Positions 57,615 to 64,000 of a stretch of DNA of 64,000 nt are shown here, piece by piece. Positions within the stretch are counted from its first letter, which is position 1, and each line of letters starts with the position of its first letter. The position numbers and the translations under genes are program-made. The stretch covers positions 1 through 64,000 of the IMG/VR virus record IMGVR_UViG_3300035663_000001; one strand, 5' to 3'. Source of the stretch: a virus. The notes under the pieces were generated by a model, which saw nothing but the letters and a program-made list of their open reading frames with translations, was not told the DNA's origin and searched no databases.

Positions 57615-59108
57615 ATGGCTTACAGCGCCCGTCGTACCAATTATTCTAAATTTACTCCACTTCAAGTTGTGAAGGAGCCTCGAACCCAACGTTCTTGGTC
57701 CGCTTATCAGCAAGCGGTCTTTGATGATATTGCGAATGGGCAAGGTCATACACAAGTAGATAGCTATGCAGGTACGGGTAAGTCCACTACTATTGTGGAA
57801 GGCTTCTATCATGTGCCGTTAAATCGGCAACCCTCTTTAATGTGTGCCTTTGCTAAGGACATTAAAAAAGAATTAGAGCGCAAGGCTCCGGCCGGAGTAA
57901 CAGTTTCTACCATCCATTCTTTAGGCTTGCAAGCTAGCAAAAGGATGTTTCCTAAGGTTAAGATTGATGACCGTAACGAAAAGCTGTATGGTTTTATCAA
58001 GGCAGAAAAAGGTGATGATTCTGAAACTTTAGATATTCGTCAGAACTTAGCTAAGTGCGTCTCTTTGTCTAAAAGCTATCTGGCAGACAGGTACGAAGAT
58101 ATCGATGAGATCATGGACCGTCATGATATTGATACTTGCAATACGACTCGAGAGTCTTTTATTACGAGCGTCATTAAAGTCATGACTGGTTGTAAGAATG
58201 ATACTCATCGCATGGATTTTGATGATATGATTTGGTTTCCCAATGTGTATCAAGCTCCATTAGAAACTTATGGCATGGTCTTTGTCGATGAGGCTCAAGA
58301 CTTAAACAAAGCTCAAATTGAATTGGCTCTTCGTTCAGCAGGTCGTCATGGCCGAGTTATCTCGGTCGGAGATGAGCGACAAGCTATTTACTCCTTTATG
58401 GGTGCCGATAGCAATGCTATTCAAAACATTGTTAATCGTCTTCAATCTAAAAGATTAACTCTCTCAGTTACTTATCGTTGTGCTAAAGCAATTGTGGCTT
58501 TGGCTCAACAATTTGTTCCTGATTTACAGGCGGCCCCTTCAGCCGAAGAAGGTTTGGTCTCTGAGATTTCAGACCATCAAATCTTAGATAAGGTAAAGCC
58601 TGGAGATTTCATTCTCTCGCGCACGAATGCACCTTTGATTCGATGGTGTCTCAATTTATTAAAAGCTCATATTCCGGCTAATATTCAGGGCAAGGATTTA
58701 GGCAAAAATATGATCGCCTTGATTCGCCGCTCTAAGGCTGAGTCGGTTATTAATTTCTTAAATTGGTTAGAGGAATATGAGAATTCGGAATTGGAGCGAC
58801 TAAGCAAGTCCAAGCGAAGTACGGATATCATCTCTGATAAGATGGATTGCCTTCGTACTCTATGTGAGGGAACTCGGTCTTTGGAAGAGGTAAAGGTTAA
58901 TATTGAGAAGTTATTCCATGAGGGAGATGATCGGAGGGATCGAGTGATGCTCTCTACTACTCATAAAGCCAAGGGCTTGGAGCGTGATAGGGTTTTTATG
59001 CTCTCTGATACTTATCGACCTGGCACCGGAATCGAAGAAGACAATCTTACTTATGTCGCTTATACTCGTGCTAAGAGGGAGCTGTATTTAGCTTCTAGTA
59101 AAAAATGA
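57615..59108 (+). CDS. UvrD-like superfamily 1 DNA helicase
   Basis: A 497-residue protein with helicase motifs in order: I SYAGTGKST, Ia-like VSTIHSLG, II VFVDEAQDL, III VGDERQAIYSFMG, IV VTYRC, V TTHKAKGLERDRV and VI YVAYTRAKREL. It should unwind DNA 3'-5' with ATP, for phage replication or recombination. It is compact against full UvrD (about 720 residues), with reduced accessory domains. It overlaps the next gene by 4 bases. Confidence 0.9.
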   Translation: MAYSARRTNYSKFTPLQVVKEPRTQRSWSAYQQAVFDDIANGQGHTQVDSYAGTGKSTTIVEGFYHVPLNRQPSLMCAFAKDIKKELERKAPAGVTVSTIHSLGLQASKRMFPKVKIDDRNEKLYGFIKAEKGDDSETLDIRQNLAKCVSLSKSYLADRYEDIDEIMDRHDIDTCNTTRESFITSVIKVMTGCKNDTHRMDFDDMIWFPNVYQAPLETYGMVFVDEAQDLNKAQIELALRSAGRHGRVISVGDERQAIYSFMGADSNAIQNIVNRLQSKRLTLSVTYRCAKAIVALAQQFVPDLQAAPSAEEGLVSEISDHQILDKVKPGDFILSRTNAPLIRWCLNLLKAHIPANIQGKDLGKNMIALIRRSKAESVINFLNWLEEYENSELERLSKSKRSTDIISDKMDCLRTLCEGTRSLEEVKVNIEKLFHEGDDRRDRVMLSTTHKAKGLERDRVFMLSDTYRPGTGIEEDNLTYVAYTRAKRELYLASSKK

Positions 59109-59581
59109 AATCTAAAATTGAAAAAGTAGAAAAATTATTATCGCTCGCTAAGAGCGATAATAAACATGAGGCCGCCGCTGCATTAACTGCGGTCAATAAT
59201 TTGATTGATAAATATCAATTAAACTTGAATCCTCCACTACCAGAGCCTTTTTCAGTAAAAATTAATGAGCAAACAAATAGCTCCGTTAAAGGGGAGACTA
59301 AAAAATATTATGTTAATGGTCAACTATATCGAGAAGATGGCCCTGACATCTACCAGGCTAATGTCGATAAAAAATATCAAAGTAAGCAAGATGTAATTGA
59401 CCATTTAAATCATATCCGTAAAACATGCGGAGATACAGTTTGTTACGATTTATGTAAATATATCAAGCCAGAAAACTTTGAAGATCATAGGGATTATGAA
59501 TGCCATGAAGATAAATATATTTATTCTAATGGTTCTACTTATGGTAGAGTAACTCCGAATGGTCAAACTATCAAATATTAA
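59105..59581 (+). CDS. DUF2786-like protein with one HREDGPA-type repeat
   Basis: A 158-residue protein. Residues 1-45 (KVEKLLSLAKSDNKHEAAAA) match the DUF2786 helix pattern. Then one repeat, YYVNGQLYREDGPDIY, follows and then unrelated sequence. It shows a repeat unit moving into a different protein, coupled to the helicase gene. Confidence 0.72.
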   Translation: MKSKIEKVEKLLSLAKSDNKHEAAAALTAVNNLIDKYQLNLNPPLPEPFSVKINEQTNSSVKGETKKYYVNGQLYREDGPDIYQANVDKKYQSKQDVIDHLNHIRKTCGDTVCYDLCKYIKPENFEDHRDYECHEDKYIYSNGSTYGRVTPNGQTIKY

Positions 59582-59593
59582 TTAGGAGAACAG

Positions 59594-60079
59594 ATGCCCT
59601 GGATTGTTGAATATGCTCACCATATGGAGCAAGAAGTAAATATTACTATCTATAATAGTAAGGAAGAAGCTTTACAATCTGCTTGTGCTGATATGGTAGA
59701 TGTGATTAACAATCATTTTGATTTTCAAATTGCTAAAGAATTACAAGTGGCGGAAGAAATTAATGAGCTGCTTGATAATAAACAATATCAAAGTGCATTA
59801 ACTAAATTCAATCATTATGTTAAATATCATTGGATGATTAATCATCATCGTTCTTTTCATGTCTATGAAAAGGATATTCATAAAGCATTTAGAATTAAGA
59901 AGATTAGATTTCCATATACGGTAGATACCTCGTATGAGTTGGAGGAGGGAGCTACTTGTCGTGGACCATGTGGTCAATATTATGAGTATGCTCATCCGGA
60001 TCAAAGTAATAAAACTTTTGTCTGTCAATCTTGTAAGTTGATGAGTGCGTTTTTTAACGGAATCTCTACCATTAAATGA
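59594..60079 (+). CDS. hypothetical protein with C-terminal zinc ribbon
   Basis: A 161-residue protein with CRGPC and CQSC near the end, a Cys4 pattern. The N-terminal 110 residues are helical. AGGAGAAC precedes the ATG. Confidence 0.7.
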   Translation: MPWIVEYAHHMEQEVNITIYNSKEEALQSACADMVDVINNHFDFQIAKELQVAEEINELLDNKQYQSALTKFNHYVKYHWMINHHRSFHVYEKDIHKAFRIKKIRFPYTVDTSYELEEGATCRGPCGQYYEYAHPDQSNKTFVCQSCKLMSAFFNGISTIK

Positions 60080-60083
60080 ACTA

Positions 60084-60152
60084 CCACTAGTTAAACTAAA
60101 ATCTTTATGGTAAAATTGGCGAATGGTTAAATTGAAAGCTTTATGGTAAAGT
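60084..60152 (+). pseudogene. relic tails of two deleted HREDGPA genes
   Basis: Out of any intact gene, this stretch still encodes LVKLKSLW-stop and WRMVKLKALW-stop in succession, the exact C-terminal tails of the short class. Bodies have been lost, probably by recombination between neighbouring copies. Confidence 0.8.
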
Positions 60153-60467
60153 ATGCAAGAAATTAAGATAGATGAATATGGCTCTAAATATTATTGGAAT
60201 GGTCTCTTACATCGAGAAGATGGTCCAGCGGTAGCAAGTACTCGTGGTCATAAAGAATGGTGGTTTCATGGCCAACGACATCGAAAAGATGGACCAGCCG
60301 TAGAATATGCTAATGGAACTAAATTTTGGTTTCTTCATGACAAATTACATCGAGAAGATGGTCCAGCAGCAGAATATGCTAATGGAGATAAAGAGTGGTT
60401 TCTTCAAGGTAAAGAATATTCAGAAGAAGAATATTGGCGAGTAGTCAAACTGAAAGCTTTGTGGTGA
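60153..60467 (+). CDS. HREDGPA-repeat protein, 3 repeats
   Basis: A 104-residue protein with HRKDGPA in the middle; tail YWRVVKLKALW. It starts right after the relic tails. Confidence 0.84.
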   Translation: MQEIKIDEYGSKYYWNGLLHREDGPAVASTRGHKEWWFHGQRHRKDGPAVEYANGTKFWFLHDKLHREDGPAAEYANGDKEWFLQGKEYSEEEYWRVVKLKALW

Positions 60468-60470
60468 AAT

Positions 60471-60786
60471 ATGAAAAAAATTAAAAAAGATAAATTTGGC
60501 TCTAAATATTATTATTGGAATAATAAGTTACATCGAGAAGATGGTCCGGCAATAGAATGGGCTGATGGAGGTAAAGAGTGGTATCTTCATGGTAAATTAC
60601 ATCGAGAAGATGGGCCGGCATTAGAATGGGCTGATGGAAGTAAAGGATGGTTTATCGATGATAAACTTCATCGAGAAGATGGGCCAGCAGTAGAAAAAGC
60701 TAATGGAACTAAAAAAATGGTTCCTTCAAGGTAAAGAGTATTCCGAAGAAGAGTATTGGAAATTAGTTAAGCCAAAAACTTTATGA
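60471..60786 (+). pseudogene. HREDGPA-repeat protein, 3 repeats, frameshifted in an A-run
   Basis: The frame reads normally to NGTKK, then a run of seven A residues near 60712 shifts it to a stop at 60734. One A fewer restores WFLQGKEYSEEEYWKLVKPKTL and a TGA overlapping the next ATG. A recent +1 indel, slippage site or sequencing error are all possible. Confidence 0.78.
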
Positions 60787-61385
60787 TAAAAAAACGAATC
60801 AACCAGAATAATGCACAAATTTTATTAAATAAAAATGACATTATGAAGGTCCTTTTTTCCAAAGATAAGCCTCTAACTAAAAATATAGTTATAGACCTTG
60901 AAAAGGAAGAGCTAACTATTCCTCTAGGTAAAGGATCGAAATTAAAATTTGGTCCTGAAGGACTCATAACATTTATGTTAAATGGCAAATTTCATCGAGA
61001 AGATGGTCCTGCACTCATCAGCTACCGGACTCAAGAATGGTATCTTCATGGTCAACACCATCGACTAGATGGTCCAGCCGTAGAAGCCTATGAAGATAAA
61101 GAGTGGTGGATTAATGGAAAGCGCCATCGAGAAGATGGCCCAGCCAAAGAATGCGAAAATGGAGATCAAGAATGGTATCTTGATGGTAAGCTTCATCGAA
61201 CAGATGGTCCCGCTATCATAGATACTGATGGAGATAAATCATGGTATATTCACGGCTCTCTTCATCGAGAAGATGGCCCAGCCATGGAATTGTCTAATGG
61301 AACTAAAAAATGGTTTTTAAATGGTAAAAGAATAAATTCTGAAAAAGAATACTTGAAATTACTTAAGTTAAAAACTTTGTGGTGA
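60783..61385 (+). CDS. HREDGPA-repeat protein, 5 repeats, long N-terminus
   Basis: A 200-residue protein with about 70 non-repeat residues first (NKNDIMKVLFSKDKPLTKNI) and the tail YLKLLKLKTLW. The start overlaps the stop of the restored upstream frame by 3 bases. Confidence 0.82.
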   Translation: MIKKRINQNNAQILLNKNDIMKVLFSKDKPLTKNIVIDLEKEELTIPLGKGSKLKFGPEGLITFMLNGKFHREDGPALISYRTQEWYLHGQHHRLDGPAVEAYEDKEWWINGKRHREDGPAKECENGDQEWYLDGKLHRTDGPAIIDTDGDKSWYIHGSLHREDGPAMELSNGTKKWFLNGKRINSEKEYLKLLKLKTLW

Positions 61386-61395
61386 TGGAGAAATT

Positions 61396-61518
61396 ATGCA
61401 GGATATTGCAGTAGAAATTTTAAATATTTGGATGAAGGAAGCTTTCGCGGCAGGCGATTATGATCGCTTTTGTCGGATGGAAATGTTACGGCAAATTATT
61501 TCTACCAAGAACAACTAA
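61396..61518 (+). CDS. small hypothetical peptide
   Basis: A 40-residue peptide (MQDIAVEILNIWMKEAFAAG) with GGAG 5-8 bases upstream of the ATG. Confidence 0.55.
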   Translation: MQDIAVEILNIWMKEAFAAGDYDRFCRMEMLRQIISTKNN

Positions 61519-61562
61519 CATATTTTTAGTGTCACGGTAATTACCGTGAGACTGTAACGCGT

Positions 61563-61593
61563 CCCAGCGACTAAATTTTTTTACTGGTCCCTA
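61563..61593 (+). promoter_or_regulatory. bipartite CCCAGCG element, copy U21
   Basis: Element with CCTAGTAA only 36 bases before an ATG. A TCACGGTAATTACCGTGA palindrome lies just upstream. Confidence 0.8.
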
Positions 61594-61598
61594 GTAAC

Positions 61599-61796
61599 AT
61601 GAAAAAGCTATCTTACGAAGAAGTGAGTCTAGGATTAGATCGGTTAATGTTTACTGATGTTAACTCAACTAATACAGTTGATAGAGCTGAATTAATTGAA
61701 GCATATCTTTCTTGTTGCGGATGGAACTGGGATGAAATATTGGAAAAAATATGCCTTGATTCGACGGTCAAACTTCGACCCACAATTTATCACTAA
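61599..61796 (+). CDS. small hypothetical protein, CGW family copy 1
   Basis: A 65-residue helical protein. IEAYLSCCGWNWDEIL resembles IRAFINACGWDEVDFI of the gene at 62473. It overlaps the next gene by 65 bases in another frame. Confidence 0.62.
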   Translation: MKKLSYEEVSLGLDRLMFTDVNSTNTVDRAELIEAYLSCCGWNWDEILEKICLDSTVKLRPTIYH

Positions 61797-62142
61797 CCAA
61801 ATTTTTTACGATATTGACCCGACCATTATTAATTTTGGTCGGTGTTTTTTATGGGCCTATTCGGCCCATTTGTTATTTCGACACACCACGCTCTGTAGCG
61901 TTGAAAGTCATGCCTTTATCCGATATAAAGGAAAATATTATGACTCCGATCATCCTCAAGGAGTAAAGTCCTGGCACTTGTTGCCAGCTACTTCTTTTAG
62001 TAAGTGTCTAGAATATTCTAGCTATCCAGTCGATCTCTTCAAAAGAGAATGGGCTAGACAATTAGTAGCGCTAAATACTTCTTGGGAAGAAATTGAAAAA
62101 CGTGCTCAGCGAGCGTTAATAAAATTATATGAAAAATCCTAA
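61732..62142 (+). CDS. hypothetical protein
   Basis: A 136-residue protein. HAFIRYKGKYYDSDHPQGV suggests a His/Asp-containing fold, perhaps a papain-like or phosphoesterase remnant, but I cannot assign it. It overlaps the deaminase gene by 14 bases. The exact start is uncertain. Confidence 0.62.
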   Translation: MKYWKKYALIRRSNFDPQFITNQIFYDIDPTIINFGRCFLWAYSAHLLFRHTTLCSVESHAFIRYKGKYYDSDHPQGVKSWHLLPATSFSKCLEYSSYPVDLFKREWARQLVALNTSWEEIEKRAQRALIKLYEKS

Positions 62143-62473
62143 AAAATTATTAACTCTAGCAGCGAAGGCGGCTAGGATTTATAAAAACAAAAGGAGCTTT
62201 TGTTTGGGTGCCATTGCACTTCGCAGTGATGATGTGATGGTGTATGCCTATAATGGGCACCCTAGTGGTCCGGTTCCTAGTTCTCATTGTGAGGCTCGGT
62301 TAGTGAGAAAGTTAGATCAGGGAGCTATTGTTTATTTGGCCCGTGTGACTAAAAATGGTCAATGGGCCAACAGTCAGCCGTGTGCTGATTGTATGAGAGC
62401 TATGCGTCGAGCCAAAGTCAAGAAAGTTTATTATACTTGCGGTCCCAATCAATGGGACAGTTTGGAGCCATAG
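62129..62473 (+). CDS. cytidine/deoxycytidylate deaminase-like protein
   Basis: A 114-residue protein with zinc motifs SHCEARL (Cys-Glu where His-Ala-Glu is common) and QPCADCMRAMRRAKVKKVYY. Family members deaminate cytosine in nucleotides, nucleosides or tRNA. With ThyX and dUTPase a dCMP route to dUMP is plausible, though it is shorter than phage dCMP deaminases. Confidence 0.75.
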   Translation: MKNPKKLLTLAAKAARIYKNKRSFCLGAIALRSDDVMVYAYNGHPSGPVPSSHCEARLVRKLDQGAIVYLARVTKNGQWANSQPCADCMRAMRRAKVKKVYYTCGPNQWDSLEP

Positions 62474-62664
62474 TGAAATTACCGTATCAATACGTATCAG
62501 ATCAGGTAGATAAATTGTATGAAAAGGAATTTCCTCTTTCTGATTTAGAAGGAATTAGTCAACATTGTGATTTTATTCGAGCATTTATTAATGCTTGTGG
62601 TTGGGATGAGGTAGATTTCATCCGAGTCATGATGGGATTTGAGACAGAATCTTCTGTCAATTAG
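62473..62664 (+). CDS. small hypothet protein, CGW family copy 2
   Basis: A 63-residue protein with a GTG start overlapping the deaminase TAG stop by one base. Paralogue of the 61599 gene by its ACGWDE segment. Confidence 0.62.
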   Translation: MKLPYQYVSDQVDKLYEKEFPLSDLEGISQHCDFIRAFINACGWDEVDFIRVMMGFETESSVN

Positions 62665-62746
62665 AATTTATTCTACTACACTTACGCAGTAGAATACTTA
62701 ACAATAACAACTGAATCGCCCTAGGCGAGTGCAAAGGAACAGTATT

Positions 62747-63022
62747 ATGAGTGAAGATAATAATCGTGGTAATCGTGGAGAAGTTGGTCATGGAAGTCCG
62801 GGCTCTCGATTGAAGGCTCTTTGGCATGCTAAGAAGTGTCCTGGTACACTCAAGCAATTCGTTCGTTCTCTCAAGGATAATCCTGATGTTGCACTCTGGA
62901 AAGCCAATAAGAGTGGCAAGAATAACACGCCTCGTTCGGCAGATACTATTCGACGAGCCAAGGAAGTAGGCCAGGCTACTAAGCAAGCTCGACGTAAGAA
63001 GTCTGATAAGGGTGGAAAATGA
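62747..63022 (+). CDS. small basic protein
   Basis: A 91-residue, Lys/Arg/Gly-rich protein (SPGSRLKALWHAKKCPGTLK) with a KQARRKKSDKGGK end. It is a likely nucleic-acid binder. AAAGGAACAG precedes the ATG. Confidence 0.7.
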   Translation: MSEDNNRGNRGEVGHGSPGSRLKALWHAKKCPGTLKQFVRSLKDNPDVALWKANKSGKNNTPRSADTIRRAKEVGQATKQARRKKSDKGGK

Positions 63023-63189
63023 TTGATGCTTTTATGCTAGTAATGTTACCAGTGGTACTCACTTTAGTGGTATTTTTGGTAGCCGCTTATTATAAGACTA
63101 AGAAACCTCTTCCTCCTTGTGAGGAAGTCAAATCCGAAGTTATTGCTTCTGGATATGATGAAGATGATCCTTCTGAAGGTTCTTCTAAA
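63019..63189 (+). CDS. small membrane protein
   Basis: A 56-residue protein, one hydrophobic segment (residues 5-24) and an acidic tail. ATGA overlap with the previous gene. Confidence 0.62.
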
Positions 63190-63318
63190 AATTCTTAGTC
63201 TTTGCTATGTCAGTTTGAAATATCAAGAGTAGCAAGCAGAATAAATAGGGACTTGAACAATTGTGTGACTGATACTTATTTATTCGTTAACTTTTTTACG
63301 ATAAAGGAAATAATTTAC

Positions 63319-63615
63319 ATGAAGTTTTTTAAGAGGTTTCAGGCAGGTGATAAGGTAACTTATATTGGGCATAAGTTTGCTCAGAAGTTATCTGGAAGTT
63401 TGGGGGTAGTTGATTCCCATGTTCAGGGAACAGAGGGCGGGATTGTGGTCACTTTTGGTAGTGAATCATATATTCTAGATGAGAATGTTCATCTTACCCG
63501 TTTCCAGGGCAAGATGCGAGAAGCTCTTCCAGAAGTAGAGGTAGAGCAGCCTAAGGATGTAGAAGTAACTAAACGTAGGGGCGGCAAGCGGCGGTCTCAG
63601 GAAGAAATGGAGTGA
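63319..63615 (+). CDS. small KOW/SH3-like protein
   Basis: A 98-residue protein. FQAGDKVTYIGHKFAQKLSG and GVVDSHVQGTEGGIVVTFG have the beta-barrel turn pattern of KOW-like domains. The tail is basic (KRRGGKRRSQ). ATG 63319 follows ATAAAGGAAAT; longer frames lack an RBS. Confidence 0.68.
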   Translation: MKFFKRFQAGDKVTYIGHKFAQKLSGSLGVVDSHVQGTEGGIVVTFGSESYILDENVHLTRFQGKMREALPEVEVEQPKDVEVTKRRGGKRRSQEEME

Positions 63616-63618
63616 TAT

Positions 63619-63852
63619 ATGTTTCGATGTGAAATTACTAATAAACTGAGTAAGCCTCGTGAAAAGGTGACTAAGGTCGTCGTTAAGACTCGTTCAGTTA
63701 AATATCGTCATTGGAATCGAGAGGCTGAAGAAGTTTGGTTTACTCAAGGAACTGAAATTGTGAGGGAGCTCAACGCCACTGAAGAAGGCGTAGCTTTCTG
63801 GAATCGATTAACAGATGAGGAGCGTCAAGAGTTTGTTAAGGGATTAAGTTAA
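63619..63852 (+). CDS. small hypothetical protein
   Basis: A 77-residue basic protein (MFRCEITNKLSKPREKVTKV) with tail RLTDEERQEFVKGLS. Similar short proteins occur near phage replication genes, but no family is certain. Confidence 0.66.
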   Translation: MFRCEITNKLSKPREKVTKVVVKTRSVKYRHWNREAEEVWFTQGTEIVRELNATEEGVAFWNRLTDEERQEFVKGLS

Positions 63853-63926
63853 TTTCAATCGGAAAGATATCAACAGGATGTCATCGTTATTGGCGTAGGC
63901 TGGGGCTAATAACATAAAGGATTTGC

Positions 63927-64000
63927 ATGTTAGAACAAGAATTGATGCTTCTAATTAGTAAATTAGATGAAGCTCGGTCAGAAATTAAAAAAGAATTAAA
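63927..64000 (+). CDS. partial CDS running off the window
   Basis: ATG at 63927 with AAAGGAT upstream opens MLEQELMLLISKLDEARSEI, a helical N-terminus cut by the window end. Confidence 0.55.
   Translation, partial: MLEQELMLLISKLDEARSEIKKEL

Noticed and set aside
2191-61000. Many long antisense frames rich in Ile/Phe/Ser opposite HREDGPA genes
   Set aside because: They are mirror translations of the repeats (patterns such as TIFSM and ISIFYGW) and have no independent starts or conservation.

Overview
The window reads as part of a large tailed-phage (jumbo-phage-like) genome with a bacterial host. Genes are tightly packed, often with 4-base stop/start overlaps. They include phage-type nucleotide metabolism (an intein-split ThyX, dUTPase, HD phosphohydrolase, IMP dehydrogenase-like enzyme, deaminase), tRNAs without encoded CCA, HNH endonucleases, a UvrD-like helicase, many tiny membrane proteins and many short orphans. 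There is no ribosomal or core-metabolism gene neighbourhood. The host cannot be named from the sequence.

Layout. 0-2.1 kb: tandem near-identical genes of virion-like character. 2.1-5.3 kb: the first cluster of an extraordinary repeat-protein family, called here HREDGPA proteins (about 23-residue MORN-like repeats). 5.3-15.8 kb: mostly minus-strand enzymes (ThyX with intein, IMPDH-like, IF-1, exonuclease, SET protein, HD hydrolase, dUTPase) with a second HREDGPA cluster at 12.2-13.8 kb and a plus-strand pair of paralogues at 8.5-10.2 kb. 17.7-19.9 kb: five tandem CPxC proteins in pyrimidine-rich DNA. 19.9-21.3 kb: a three-lipoprotein operon with a metzincin-like and a trypsin-like protease. 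21.3-22.1 kb: an AT-rich divergent gap where strand composition flips, a candidate replication origin.

22-28.4 kb is GC-richer and RNA-heavy. It holds most of 21 copies of a bipartite element (CCCAGCGACTAAR, TTTTKTC, then CCTA at a near-fixed distance), eight sigma-54-like -24/-12 sites that mostly follow terminators, a tRNA-Leu, a compact tRNA-like RNA, an array of three tRNA-like elements with only acceptor and T arms, and a pseudoknotted RNA. 28.7-47 kb: plus-strand small genes, three type II hammerhead ribozymes, two copies of a four-way-junction RNA with compensatory changes, another pseudoknotted RNA, tRNA-Lys, and large HREDGPA proteins that share a helical C-terminal domain. That domain is also fused to a double nucleotidyltransferase. 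47-64 kb: RadC-like protein, cyclic-phosphate receiver-like protein, helicase, deaminase, further HREDGPA clusters, tRNAs including one with anticodon CTA (amber), and gene relics that record turnover of the family.

Two themes stand out. One is about 32 HREDGPA loci with roughly 140 repeat units in 64 kb, in two architectures (short with a KLKALW tail; long with a conserved C-terminal domain). The other is an unusually rich RNA layer: ribozymes, tRNA-like elements, pseudoknots, and a recurring motif that abuts structured RNA 3' ends and lies just upstream of small genes. The nucleotidyltransferase fusion sits between the tRNA-like array and a hammerhead and carries the HREDGPA-associated domain, so it physically connects the two themes. 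All functional statements are inferences from sequence alone.
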